This document shows positions 10,391 to 19,595 of a DNA stretch of 64,000 bases, piece by piece. Position 1 is the stretch's first letter. Each line of letters starts with the position of its first letter. Origin of the DNA: Pedobacter antarcticus (GTDB lineage: Bacteria; Bacteroidota; Bacteroidia; Sphingobacteriales; Sphingobacteriaceae); assembly GCF_900112985.1 (NCBI RefSeq), contig NZ_FONS01000005.1, forward strand, positions 281,989 through 345,988. Direction: 5' to 3'. The position numbers and the translations under genes are program-made. The notes beneath the pieces were generated by a model. That model saw only the letters and a list, made by a program, of their open reading frames with translations. It was not told the origin of the DNA and did not search any database.

Positions 10391-10459
10391 CTTTACATGA
10401 CAGACTCTTCATATAAAGATAATCTTACTTTTTTTACATGAAGAGTCCCTCGTGTAAAG
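10391..10459. repeat. 69-nt imperfect inverted repeat
   Basis: Two 28-nt arms (10391-10418 and 10432-10459) are nearly reverse complements, sharing the core GACTCTTCAT / ATGAAGAGTC and ending in CTTTA...TAAAG. No T tract follows on either strand, so it is not an obvious intrinsic terminator. It may be an extragenic palindrome, or an mRNA 3'-end hairpin for the broken panB on the minus strand. Confidence 0.6.
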
Positions 10460-10505
10460 GATATTTGCATGAAGGCTTAATCGGAGTTTTGTCTCTTTTT
10501 GAAAG

Positions 10506-11169
10506 CTAATATTGTTCGCTGTTGTTCGGAAATGCTTTTGATTTAACGTCGGAAACGTAGCTTTCTCCTGCCAGGCGAATTTCTTCATACAGATTTAAGT
10601 ATTGTCTTAAAAACCTCGGTCTGAATCCCTTTGTTAATCCTATCATATCGTTGACCACTAAAACTTGGCCATCACATCCATTACCTGCACCTATTCCAAT
10701 GGTCGGTATTTTAGATTGACTGCGGCGTCAGACCCAGATGGCCCATTACAGGAATACCAGCGCAGAGAATCCGATTTACAGATTCCATGATTTCTGCTCC
10801 TCCTTCCAGTTTAAGTCCATGTGCGCCAGATTCCTTCATTATCCGAATGGCTGAGTTTAGGGCTTCCCTGGAATTTCCCTGGTAAGTTCCGAAGGGCAGA
10901 TCAACCAGGACCAGCGATCTTTTTGCCGCTCTCACAACGCTTTGAGCATGATAAATCATTTGATCCAGCGTTATAGGAAGCGTAGTTTCATGACCAGCCA
11001 TCACATTCGACGCGGAATCACCGACTAGCAGTACATCCAGACCTGCATCATCAAGCACAGTCGCCATGGAGTAATCATAAGCAGTCAGCATGGCGATCTT
11101 CTCACCATCATCCTTCATCTTCTGCAGGGTATTGGTGGTGATTCTTTTAATTTCTTTATGTTGAGACAT
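10506..11169 (-). pseudogene. panB: ketopantoate hydroxymethyltransferase, internal deletion plus frameshift
   Basis: PanB makes ketopantoate for pantothenate and CoA. Residues 1-151 are a good PanB N-terminus ([44 protein letters not shown]) and then run into a stop at 10711. In another frame immediately after this stop, a second PanB block reads IPTIGIGAGNGCDGQVLV and continues to a normal C-terminus ending FPNNSEQY at 10506. The roughly 50 residues that should link GLTPQS to IPTIGIGAG are missing. The lesion is therefore a deletion of about 150-160 bp that also shifts the frame. The deleted part includes active-site residues of the barrel, so the product should be inactive. Confidence 0.9.
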
Positions 11170-11194
11170 GATGTTTTAATTAAATAAGATATTT

Positions 11195-12082
11195 TCAGGA
11201 ATGCGATGCTTTTAAAAGCACTCCGCGAATCTGCTTTTCAAGTAAGTTGAACAATAGTCCAAGGATAATAAAAAGGCAAGCCCAAAGCTTCCATGACGGC
11301 AGCGCCTCCCCAAGAAAAAATACAGAGCTTAGCAGACCCACAACAGGGACAAGCAACGTGAAGGGTACGATTACTCCCGTAGAATAATTGTTCAATAGAA
11401 ACCCCCAGGCGCCATAACCTACTAAGGTCGAAAGGTACACCGTATAAATAATGGCAAGAATTGTTTCGAGAGATATTTCCTGATAAGAGGAGTAAATTAA
11501 AGCAGGTCCTTCTGCGAACAGGGATATCCCCATCATTATAGGAAAGGCCACTAAATTCCCCCAAACCACAAGGGCAAGAGGTGATTCTGCAGCGACTTTT
11601 TTAGTGAACATATTTCCCACCGCCCAGGACAATGCAGAGAGCAGTGTGAGTATAAGACCGATCAGAGTAGAGCCTCCGCCAACCTGAGTGGCAACGAGTC
11701 CTACGCCGACAAAGGAAATCAATGCCCCGATAATCTTCCAGTTGCTCGGCCGGTCCTTAAAGAGAAGTGCGGCCAGCCCCATGGAAAAGAAAACCTGAAC
11801 CTGTATAACCAATGAGGAAAGACCGGGTGACAGGCCAAGGTGAATACCAGTGAAAAGCAGCCCAAATTGAACGGCAAATGTAAATATTCCATAACCGAGA
11901 ATGAGTTTAAGCTTCGCTTTCGGTTTTGGAATAAAAAACACCCATGGGAGTGCAGCCAGCCCAAAGCGGATTGCACAAAGCAGGAAAGGCGGAAGAACTT
12001 TTAAACCAGAATGTATAGCAATAAAGTTTAAACCCCAGATAACAACAGTGAGGATAGCGAGCAAAAGATGTTTCGGCTTCAA
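11195..12082 (-). CDS. EamA/DMT-family inner-membrane transporter
   Basis: A 295-residue drug/metabolite-superfamily exporter with about ten hydrophobic segments in two EamA repeats; the first starts HLLLAILTVVIWGLNFIAIHSG and the second after ALSWAVGNMFTKK. Substrates of this family are often amino acids or metabolites, but this one is not predictable. It lies 91 bp downstream of the MocR-type regulator on the same strand and 25 bp upstream of panB, so the three may be one transcription unit. Confidence 0.9.
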   Translation of the reverse strand: MKPKHLLLAILTVVIWGLNFIAIHSGLKVLPPFLLCAIRFGLAALPWVFFIPKPKAKLKLILGYGIFTFAVQFGLLFTGIHLGLSPGLSSLVIQVQVFFSMGLAALLFKDRPSNWKIIGALISFVGVGLVATQVGGGSTLIGLILTLLSALSWAVGNMFTKKVAAESPLALVVWGNLVAFPIMMGISLFAEGPALIYSSYQEISLETILAIIYTVYLSTLVGYGAWGFLLNNYSTGVIVPFTLLVPVVGLLSSVFFLGEALPSWKLWACLFIILGLLFNLLEKQIRGVLLKASHS

Positions 12083-12173
12083 GTTAATCGTGTTTTATTA
12101 TGAATTGGTCAAAACTATCACGTTAAGGCAAGAAGAAACAGATACAGTTGTTTATATTAATTGGGGTACAGAT

Positions 12174-13589
12174 TTATAGAGCCTGCTTAACAATTTTACC
12201 CAGACGCATCAGGTCATATTCAATCTTATCGTCCCATTGTAATGCGAAATTCAGTCTCATACAGTTTTTGAACTGATTATACTGAGAGAACATATTACCC
12301 GGCGCAAAACTTAATTTTTGTTTTAAGGCAACATCATAAAGCTCAGATGTATCTATACTCTTGCCAAGTTCCAGCCATAAGAATAAACCACCCTGAGGTT
12401 GGGAAATTCTGGTGTTTTCTGGAAAATATTCTTCTATCGCCCGTTGAAATTTCAGGCAGTTGGTATGCAGAGTTTGGCGAAAGCCACGCAGATGGTGGTC
12501 ATACCGTCCATATTCCATGAAATCTGCAATAACCTCTTGATAGAGAGAGGGCAGAGCAACGGTCTGTACCAGTTTCTGCCGGATTACTTTATCCTTGAAT
12601 TTGCCAGGTGCCACCCATCCAACACGATATCCCGGGGCAAGAGTTTTGGACACTCCCCCGCACCACATTACAATTCCTTCCGAATCAAATAGCTTACAGG
12701 GTTTTGGCCGGGATCCTCCAAAAAACAAATTTCCAAAAAGATCATCTTCAATCAATGGAATATTATGCAGTGTCAATAGCTCGACTAACTCCTTTTTGTT
12801 TTCATCGGGCATTAAGCTCCCCATCGGATTACTGAAATTGGTGGTGAAGCAGCAGGCACTAATATTATGCAGGACTTTCTTCAACGCACTGATATCTATT
12901 CCGGTAACAGGGTGGGTGGGCAGTTCAATTACATTTAGCCCCATAGACTTTGCCAGCTGCAGAATTCCGAAATAAACCGGACTTTCCGTTGCGATGGTAT
13001 CTCCAGGCTTGGTTACTGCCATCAGGCAATGGAAGATCGCATTGGTGGTTCCAACGGTCGTTACTATATCGTCCTCAGTTAACTTGCCATTCATGACTAA
13101 AGACCATTTTGCAATATTTCTTCTCAGGTTAAGGCTACCTTGTGCGGGCTCGAAGGCAGTGCCGCTTGCCTCGATACCATTTATCACTTTGACTAAACCT
13201 TTATTGAGCTTGGCAATAGGCAGGAGTGCATTATCGGGTATGCCGAGTGAAAATTGCCTGATATCCTTATCTTTTAGAATTTCAAATACCCTTACAATCA
13301 GGTTTTCTGGATTATTTGTGCCTTCCGCTACCTTAGGCTTACTGGCAGATGGAAGGGCAAATTTTCTATTTGAGGTCTTACTAACATAGAAGCCAGATCT
13401 GGGGCGGGATTCTATTAAAGATTTACTCTCTAAAAATAAAAATGCCTGGATGACAGTATTTATGCTAACCTTATAAATCTTTTGTACCGAACGTATTGAA
13501 GGCAGTTTATCTCCCATCCTTAAAGTACCGGATAAGATTTGCTCTTCTAGTGTATTCGCAATCTTTAGATATAAGATTTCTTTGGCCAT
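12174..13589 (-). CDS. MocR/PdxR-type GntR-aminotransferase regulator
   Basis: A transcriptional regulator with an N-terminal GntR winged helix (LEEQILSGTLRMGDKLPSIR, about residues 10-75) fused to a fold-type I aminotransferase-like domain that binds PLP. The PLP lysine is in CGGVSKTLAPGYRVGW and the substrate-binding Asn in FTTNFSNPMGS. I chose the ATG at 13589 (471 residues); an upstream in-frame ATG at 13628 would add residues before the helix-turn-helix. MocR regulators often control a neighbouring transporter or vitamin B6 genes. The adjacent EamA gene is the likely target. Confidence 0.92.
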   Translation of the reverse strand: MAKEILYLKIANTLEEQILSGTLRMGDKLPSIRSVQKIYKVSINTVIQAFLFLESKSLIESRPRSGFYVSKTSNRKFALPSASKPKVAEGTNNPENLIVRVFEILKDKDIRQFSLGIPDNALLPIAKLNKGLVKVINGIEASGTAFEPAQGSLNLRRNIAKWSLVMNGKLTEDDIVTTVGTTNAIFHCLMAVTKPGDTIATESPVYFGILQLAKSMGLNVIELPTHPVTGIDISALKKVLHNISACCFTTNFSNPMGSLMPDENKKELVELLTLHNIPLIEDDLFGNLFFGGSRPKPCKLFDSEGIVMWCGGVSKTLAPGYRVGWVAPGKFKDKVIRQKLVQTVALPSLYQEVIADFMEYGRYDHHLRGFRQTLHTNCLKFQRAIEEYFPENTRISQPQGGLFLWLELGKSIDTSELYDVALKQKLSFAPGNMFSQYNQFKNCMRLNFALQWDDKIEYDLMRLGKIVKQAL

Positions 13590-13656
13590 TTTAACATGCT
13601 GTAACCGTAAAGATATGAAAAAACACACCTGTAGCAGTTTGGAGATGGCAGCTTTC

Positions 13657-14802
13657 CTATTTCAGTACTTTTCCCAGCTCTTCCAGCAAGGCCTCGCCGC
13701 GCAGGTTTTTGCCAATGATTTTTCCATCCGGGCCAATCAGAAAATTAGTAGGAATACTACGAACGCCGTATAGTTGCGCTGCAGCATTCTCCCAGCCTTT
13801 CATATCCGATACCTGCGTCCAGGTAAGATGGTCATCATCGATTGCCTTTATCCAGGCAGCACGCTTACCGGGACCATCAAGGGAAATACCTAAGATTGTG
13901 AAGCCTTGGTTTTTCAATTGGTTATAAGCTCTCACTAAATTGGGGTTTTCTTCACGGCAGGGACCACACCAGCTAGCCCAAAAGTCTAGCAGCACATATT
14001 GGTTCCGAAAGTCAGAAAGTTTAACCTTTCTTCCCTCTGAATCCGGTTGTTCAAAATCGGGCGCGGGTTTACCTATCTGTGTGTTTTCTGGTGCTGCTAG
14101 CAAGATCGCAATGGTTTTGCCCATTGGGGTCTGCTTTAAGCCCGGCGATAAACGAGCATAGGCATCTGCTGCACGCGCTGTCATACCTTGCTGTGCTGCA
14201 ATATGAGACACACTAATTACGCTTAGATAATCATTGGGGTGCGCATTTGCAAAGTCCAGATGAACTTCATAGGAGTCCTTTAGTAATTGCTGTTCACGCC
14301 GGATGAAGTTTTGATAAATAGTGGTTTCTTTTTGCTTATCCTTGGGTAGTGCTCCGAATTCGTTTTGCAGGTCACTCCACTGTTCGTTGTTGTGCTTTAG
14401 TGCCACTTGCAGCTCGCGGTTTAGTGAATCGGTTTTTGAGCCGCTTACCACCGCATACTTCAATGAATCATTGTCTGTAATCTTTATGGCCGAAGCTTCA
14501 ATACAAAGGCGCATATAGTCTAGCTTTTCATTGGGCACCTTCGCTACATAGGGGTTTTGATTCAGATAGATAGCTGCATAAACGGGATTGTCGAGTGGGC
14601 CGCTAAAATGAAAATTACCTTTTTCAACTAAAGCAGAGTCCGTGATCTGTTTATTGTCCAGCTGGTAAACCAAGTATAGTTTATCTCCATCTTTCAGAGA
14701 ACCAACTTGTCCATCTATAGTGTACCTTGTAGATTGTCCCTGAGCTAACAGCGGAGTTAGGCAAATGAAACAGAGAAAGGTATGCAGATAGAGATTTTTC
14801 AT
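13657..14802 (-). CDS. exported TlpA-type thiol-disulfide oxidoreductase with DUF4369
   Basis: A 381-residue secreted protein. A signal peptide (ending LLAQGQS) is followed by a DUF4369 domain (YTIDGQVGSLKDGDKLYL, about residues 27-120), a helical linker and a C-terminal thioredoxin-like AhpC/TSA domain. The redox motif is CGPC in FWASWCGPCREENP. This architecture is common in Bacteroidota, where such proteins are thought to reduce periplasmic disulfides. It stands alone on the minus strand, divergent from the SDR gene. Confidence 0.93.
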   Translation of the reverse strand: MKNLYLHTFLCFICLTPLLAQGQSTRYTIDGQVGSLKDGDKLYLVYQLDNKQITDSALVEKGNFHFSGPLDNPVYAAIYLNQNPYVAKVPNEKLDYMRLCIEASAIKITDNDSLKYAVVSGSKTDSLNRELQVALKHNNEQWSDLQNEFGALPKDKQKETTIYQNFIRREQQLLKDSYEVHLDFANAHPNDYLSVISVSHIAAQQGMTARAADAYARLSPGLKQTPMGKTIAILLAAPENTQIGKPAPDFEQPDSEGRKVKLSDFRNQYVLLDFWASWCGPCREENPNLVRAYNQLKNQGFTILGISLDGPGKRAAWIKAIDDDHLTWTQVSDMKGWENAAAQLYGVRSIPTNFLIGPDGKIIGKNLRGEALLEELGKVLK

Positions 14803-14927
14803 AGCAGAGATGACTTTAATTCAATTTACTATAAATTTTTCATGAATGACATTTAGATACAACAAACAGTCTTTCAGATACATTTACTTTATTTGCACTA
14901 ACGACCTTAGCTCTATAAGATTTAAGT

Positions 14928-15839
14928 ATGAAAAATTGGAACATTGCTAATATACCTTCTCAGAAAGGGAAAACATTTTTAATAACCGGCGCAAATAGCG
15001 GGACTGGGTATGGAGTCGCAAGAGCGCTGGCACAAAAGGGCGGGAACGTTATTATGGCTGTTCGGAATTTGGAAAAAGGAAAAGCAGCCAGAGCCGGTAT
15101 TTTAAAAGAAAATCCCCATGCTATAATTGAGTTAATGCAACTTGATCTTGCAGATCTGACCTCAGTAGAGGAATTCTCAAAAGCCTTTCTAAGCCAGTAC
15201 GAACGGTTGGATGTGTTGATCAATAATGCAGGTATAGCTTTGCCAAATGAAAGGCAGGAAACCAAACAGGGTTTTGAAGCTCATTTCGGTACCAACCATT
15301 TAGGACATTTTGCACTCACGTCTAAACTCTTAATATTACTCCAGAATACAAAAGATTCCAGGATCGTTACCGTAGCCAGCTTCGTGCCTAAAAACAATAA
15401 AAGTGTAATAAACTGGGACGATTTACAGAATCAGACCAACTTTGATGGCATGACGGCTTATGGGGAAAGTAAATTGGCGAATATTATGTTTGCCCTGGAA
15501 TTACAGGAAAGATTAATCAACTCTAATAGCACTGTGCTTTCATTAATAGCCAATCCGGGATTCACAAAATCAGGAATACAGGATGGTATGAGTGTGATGA
15601 TCAAAATAATGACCAGTCTTTTTGCTCAAAGTATTGAGATGGGGATGCTTCCGATACTTCGGGCTGCCACAGATCCGACGGTGAAGGGTGGAGAATTTTA
15701 CGGTCCCCTGAAAATGAAAGAAATGAGAGGTTATCCCGAACTAACACATGTTCCGGGCCCGGCCTTAATAGTCAAAGACCGGCAAAAATTATGGACACTT
15801 AGTGAGCAGATGACACAAACATCTTATAATTTCAAGTAA
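14928..15839 (+). CDS. short-chain dehydrogenase/reductase
   Basis: A 303-residue classical SDR of the retinol-dehydrogenase-like group. It has a nucleotide-binding TGANSGTGYGVARAL near the N-terminus (TG...GTG where GIG is usual), LINNAGIA, and the catalytic Tyr and Lys in YGESKLAN. The proposed Ser is in TVASFV. Substrate is unknown. It ends 12 bp before the AraC-family gene, so the two likely form one operon and the regulator may control the enzyme. Confidence 0.9.
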   Translation: MKNWNIANIPSQKGKTFLITGANSGTGYGVARALAQKGGNVIMAVRNLEKGKAARAGILKENPHAIIELMQLDLADLTSVEEFSKAFLSQYERLDVLINNAGIALPNERQETKQGFEAHFGTNHLGHFALTSKLLILLQNTKDSRIVTVASFVPKNNKSVINWDDLQNQTNFDGMTAYGESKLANIMFALELQERLINSNSTVLSLIANPGFTKSGIQDGMSVMIKIMTSLFAQSIEMGMLPILRAATDPTVKGGEFYGPLKMKEMRGYPELTHVPGPALIVKDRQKLWTLSEQMTQTSYNFK

Positions 15840-15851
15840 TTGAATAGTGGA

Positions 15852-16769
15852 ATGATGAAGTCAAAAGATACACTCTTACTGGAGATAAAATCAATTGCAA
15901 AACAGCATGAATTATTACGTGCTGAGAAGCCAGTACATCCACTGATTAGTTTACATCGTTTTGCTGATATTCCACAAATGGAAATCCAGGAAAGGACAAA
16001 ATTGATCTCTTATTTCTATCAGATAGTCTTAAAAAGGGAATGCCCTTGCAAGCTGAAGTATGGACAAAGTAATTATGATTTTGATGAGGGGGTGATGTCC
16101 TTTTTCTCGCCGAAACAAATTAGCATTATTGAACCAGGAGATATGTTTCCTTCAGCTGGTTGGCTGTTGTCTATTCACCCCGATTTTTTGAATTCTTATC
16201 CACTGGCTCAAAAAATAAAAACGTATGGCTTCTTTGAATATACAATGAATGAAGCCCTTATTATGAGTAAAGAAGAAGAGAATACGATTGATGTAATTTT
16301 TAAGAGCATTGAAAAAGAGTACTGTCTGCCCATCGACAATTTTAGTCAGGATGTGCTCATCGCTAATATTGAATTATTACTGACACATTGTACCAGGTAT
16401 TATAATAGACAAATGATTTCCCGTAAGCCTGTTAATCAAACTTTGCTGATCAAGGTAGAAGCTATCCTTAATACGTATTTCCAAAACTCAGAAAATAATA
16501 GATTGCCTTCTGCCGAATTTATTTCATCGCAGCTCAATCTATCTGCTAAGTATTTGAGTGACTGTTTGAAGCAACTTACTGGTCATGGGATCCAGCAGCA
16601 TATTCACGAGAAGCTGATCGAAAAAGCTAAAGAACAGTTGGGAAACACAGATTTTACCGTTGCAGAAATCGCTTATAACTTAGGTTTTGGGTACCCGCAG
16701 TCATTCAATAAACTTTTCAAAAGCAAGACAAACATATCACCATTAGCCTATAGAAAGTCGTTAAACTGA
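15852..16769 (+). CDS. AraC-family transcriptional regulator
   Basis: A 305-residue regulator with an N-terminal effector domain and a C-terminal double helix-turn-helix (about residues 210-303: LSAKYLSDCLKQLTG, then TVAEIAYNLGFGYPQSFNKL and SPLAYRKSLN). Two ATGs lie in tandem at 15852 and 15855; I give the first. A TTG further upstream at 15840 is less likely. It probably regulates the SDR gene directly upstream. Confidence 0.9.
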   Translation: MMKSKDTLLLEIKSIAKQHELLRAEKPVHPLISLHRFADIPQMEIQERTKLISYFYQIVLKRECPCKLKYGQSNYDFDEGVMSFFSPKQISIIEPGDMFPSAGWLLSIHPDFLNSYPLAQKIKTYGFFEYTMNEALIMSKEEENTIDVIFKSIEKEYCLPIDNFSQDVLIANIELLLTHCTRYYNRQMISRKPVNQTLLIKVEAILNTYFQNSENNRLPSAEFISSQLNLSAKYLSDCLKQLTGHGIQQHIHEKLIEKAKEQLGNTDFTVAEIAYNLGFGYPQSFNKLFKSKTNISPLAYRKSLN

Positions 16770-16868
16770 TAAAAAAGACGCTTGCATTGGCGGAATAAAA
16801 CGAATCACCCTACAGTGTTTTTCCTTCTTTGGTTAAGAATCAATTTCTGAAAAATGAGAGAGAGAAAT

Positions 16869-17842
16869 TTAGAATCTATGTAGATTGTTTTTTATTCTGC
16901 TGAGCAAATCTTCAAAGTCCGGTTGTCCATTATAATACAAAGCTTTTGTTTCCTGATATCTTTTTTGATATTCTTTTCTAATACTTCGATCATTTAACAT
17001 AAAGGCCTGATTTTCGAAAAGTGGGATAATTAAATCCCGCCTCGGAAATCTCTCGAGTTTATGTGATTTGTACTCTTTGGTGCCAATGAATCTTTGGACA
17101 TTTTCATTGTTTAAGAGGCAATAAATATCGTAATACTGCCTCATGAAGTTTGGGCCTCTCTTTATGTCTGCCTGCTCCTGACGGAATTTTGTTGCGACTG
17201 TCTGAAGTTTTTCAACAAATGTGTAGCCAGGATGGTAACATTTAATACCTGCTGCTCTGTTATCTACAATATCAATCGATGCTTTTTTCGCCCTTTCATA
17301 AGCCCATGAACTTATATTGATCCTGGTATTTGGAGTGATAGTATCAAATCCCGCTTCTAGAAGAATACCTTGTTTTAATCCCTCTATCTATTCAATTTCG
17401 CTGTTGTAGAATAACCTTATTCCACCGCTGCGGTAATGAATTAAATCGTCGAATGCTGTATCTCTGTCAACCGATACAATACCATCTATTCTTATTGTGT
17501 TTGCTAGCCAATTATAAAATAGTTTTCTCAAATTGGCATTATTTTGTTTCTTGTTCTTGGGTATTCGTTAATACCGAACGTCGCCGGTGGTTTGATATGA
17601 ATGTCGATATCTTCAGAAAAACGATGGATAATTCCGTAGCCCTTAGACAGTGAAGTACCACCTTTCAATTCGAAATCAAAACCTGTAATATTCAGGCCGT
17701 ACAGCACATGCGTGATCCAATAATCTTTTTCAACTAATCCTGCCAGTATTCCTGTCTCAGATTCAGTAATCGAAAGTAATGATGTAAAGTCTTTATGATT
17801 ATGCAGGTAATCGGGAGAGGTATTCCGTTTCTTCCCGATCAT
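16869..17842 (-). pseudogene. AbiEii-type nucleotidyltransferase toxin, frameshifted and interrupted
   Basis: Type IV toxin of an AbiE-like system. The first 99 residues or so are intact and include KDYWITHVL and the nucleotidyltransferase signature KGGTSLSKGYG...RFSEDIDIHI. After TRNK the frame is lost near 17542-17546, consistent with loss of one A from a run; the next frame continues the family sequence (LRKLFYNWLANTIRIDGIV, FDD, RSGGIRLFYNS) until an in-frame TAG at 17388-17390. Beyond that stop the same frame runs on through SSWAYERAKKASIDIVDNRA and CYHPGYTFVEKLQTVATKFR to a normal C-terminus (KNNLHRF) at 16869. Two independent lesions therefore separate three coding pieces. The start overlaps the antitoxin stop as ATGA. 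Confidence 0.9.
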
Positions 17843-18408
17843 AAAAGAGGTTCAAATACTTTTTTAGCTTTTATACTACCGTAGGCTGAAATGGATTTGA
17901 TCAATTTCTTGGTATTCATATTTTTAGCTTTATCCAAAACGTTCTTCAGGATTAATTGCTTATCCTCGCCAAGTGCGTCAAGATTATTTACCAGATCAAC
18001 GAGTAAAAATTCAGGAGTTAATTGTTTTGGAAAATGAGCTTTCATTCTGAAATCAAAGATTCTTGTACCTAATTTGAATTCTCCATGCCGTTTATGATTA
18101 TAAACCGTCCGCTTATTATATAGCTGGGTTGTGCCAATTCCAAGTCTATTGTATGTATTTGGAGAAGTCAATAAGAATCTGTCATCCTTTAGAAAGGAAC
18201 GCACCAATTGATCTTCTTTAGGTGGTGAATCACCAAATGCAGTGATTTTTGGGTAATAATATAATCCTTGTGAGAGTTTTTTCAAGGTTCCGTCTTCTAA
18301 AAGCATATCAAGATGGCGGTCGACAGACTTTGACCATTTAGTTAAATCTGTACGGCGATAAACTCGCCCTCGTCTAAGATGCTTTTTAAGTTCTGTTAAC
18401 TTTCACAT
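17839..18408 (-). pseudogene. AbiEi-like winged-helix antitoxin with damaged start
   Basis: Antitoxin partner of the toxin gene. From 18306 a 155-residue frame is open (LEDGTLKKLSQGLYYYPK, FLLTSPNTYNRLGIGTTQLY), but the winged-helix domain plainly begins earlier: the same frame upstream reads LKKHLRRGRVYRRTDLTKW. Its only in-frame ATG, at 18406-18408, is followed at once by TGA. Either codon 2 is now a stop, or a GTG start (GTGAAGTTA) was broken by one extra A. Translation from the internal ATG at 18306 would lack about the first 33 residues of the DNA-binding domain. A truncated but functional antitoxin cannot be excluded. Confidence 0.75.
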
Positions 18409-18446
18409 TGCTATACCCTTCTTTATAAAGATTAGATCGTCCTGTA

Positions 18447-18481
18447 CAAAAGTATGGATTTTAATGTAAAATTCATGCAAA
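18447..18481 (-). promoter_or_regulatory. likely promoter of the AbiE-like operon
   Basis: Read on the minus strand, TTTG (18478-18481) and TACTTTTG (18447-18454) match the Bacteroidota consensus, with a 23-nt spacer at the long end of the usual range. Transcription would start near 18440, about 30 nt before the damaged start codon at 18408, which supports that codon as the original start region. Confidence 0.5.
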
Positions 18482-18793
18482 AGAATATTATTTATATATT
18501 GTAAAATATTGCTAATAAGTATTTTATATTGAATTAATGATCCCATTTGTGATTACATAATTATTTTTTTACTAATTTCTATCTCCTACTATTCCGAAGC
18601 TAAGACTTAACAGTCTGGGTTTAAACATTTTTATAAATGTTACACGTATAAAAATCAAAGGCAATTTTTAAATTGAGAGTTTTATTAAAATTGTCATTAC
18701 CTGTTCGTCGGTTTTTAATGTTTAACCGGCTCATTTCATAAAACTTGTTTAATTTGCGGCCGCATTGGCATGTGCCTTTGCAATCAGGATAAT
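18482..18793. other. AT-rich intergenic region without a gene
   Basis: Very AT-rich DNA between the AbiE-like operon and ksgA. No open frame with family features is visible on either strand. A possible ksgA promoter (TTTG at 18753-18756, TGCCTTTG at 18773-18780) lies near its end, but the 16-nt spacer is short. Confidence 0.6.
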
Positions 18794-18806
18794 AAAGGAG
18801 AATTTT

Positions 18807-19592
18807 ATGAGTTTGGTCAGGGCGAAAAAACATTTAGGGCAGCATTTTTTAACGGATAAAAAGATAGCCGCTAAAATTGTTGACGGGCTGGTTCATACCG
18901 ATCAGTACAAACAGGTGCTGGAGGTTGGACCGGGAATGGGAATACTTTCTGATATTTTATTGGAAAGAGAGCACCTGGAAACCTATATGATTGATATCGA
19001 TACCGAATCTTATAATTTCCTGAAGGACAAGTACCCGCAAATGGGCAGCAGACTAATTAACGGAGATTTTCTAGCCATGGACCTGCGGGCGGTTTTTTCC
19101 GGCAAGTTTGCGGTGATTGGTAATTTCCCCTATAATATTTCCTCACAGATCTTATTCAAAATTCTTGCACACCGCGATCAGGTTGTAGAGATGGTCGGGA
19201 TGTTTCAAAAAGAAGTAGCGGAACGCTGTGCTTCTAAAAGCGGGACCAAAGACTACGGCATACTTAGTGTGCTGATCCAGGCATATTATAATATAGATTA
19301 TTTGTTTACAGTGAAGCCGGGGACGTTTAACCCGCCACCAAAAGTAAACTCAGGAGTTATCCGCTTAAGCCGGAACGAGATGAAAGAACTGCCTTGTGAT
19401 GAGAAATTGTTCTGGGCTGTTGTAAAATCCGGATTCAACCAACGTCGTAAAACCTTAAGGAATGCACTTTCCGGAGTTGTTCCTAAAATTAAAATGGATG
19501 AGCATCCATTCTTTGATAAACGTGCAGAGCAATTGACTGTTGCAGATTTTATTAGCTTGACGCAGCATGTTAACGCACTTTTAAACGCATAA
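18807..19592 (+). CDS. rsmA: 16S rRNA dimethyladenosine transferase
   Basis: RsmA/KsgA methylates two adjacent adenines near the 3' end of 16S rRNA late in 30S assembly, using SAM. The start at 18807 gives MSLVRAKKHLGQHFLTDKK, the family N-terminus, and is preceded by AAAGGAG (18794-18800), a clear Shine-Dalgarno sequence that is unusual in this window. The SAM motif is VLEVGPGMGILSD and the catalytic motif NFPYNISSQI. The 261-residue length is normal. The dehydrogenase gene follows after 3 bp. Confidence 0.97.
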   Translation: MSLVRAKKHLGQHFLTDKKIAAKIVDGLVHTDQYKQVLEVGPGMGILSDILLEREHLETYMIDIDTESYNFLKDKYPQMGSRLINGDFLAMDLRAVFSGKFAVIGNFPYNISSQILFKILAHRDQVVEMVGMFQKEVAERCASKSGTKDYGILSVLIQAYYNIDYLFTVKPGTFNPPPKVNSGVIRLSRNEMKELPCDEKLFWAVVKSGFNQRRKTLRNALSGVVPKIKMDEHPFFDKRAEQLTVADFISLTQHVNALLNA

Positions 19593-19595
19593 ACA

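Noticed and set aside
10711..11169. panB as a short but complete gene
   Set aside because: It ends exactly after GLTPQSI and the rest of PanB is readable in another frame, so it is broken, not naturally short.
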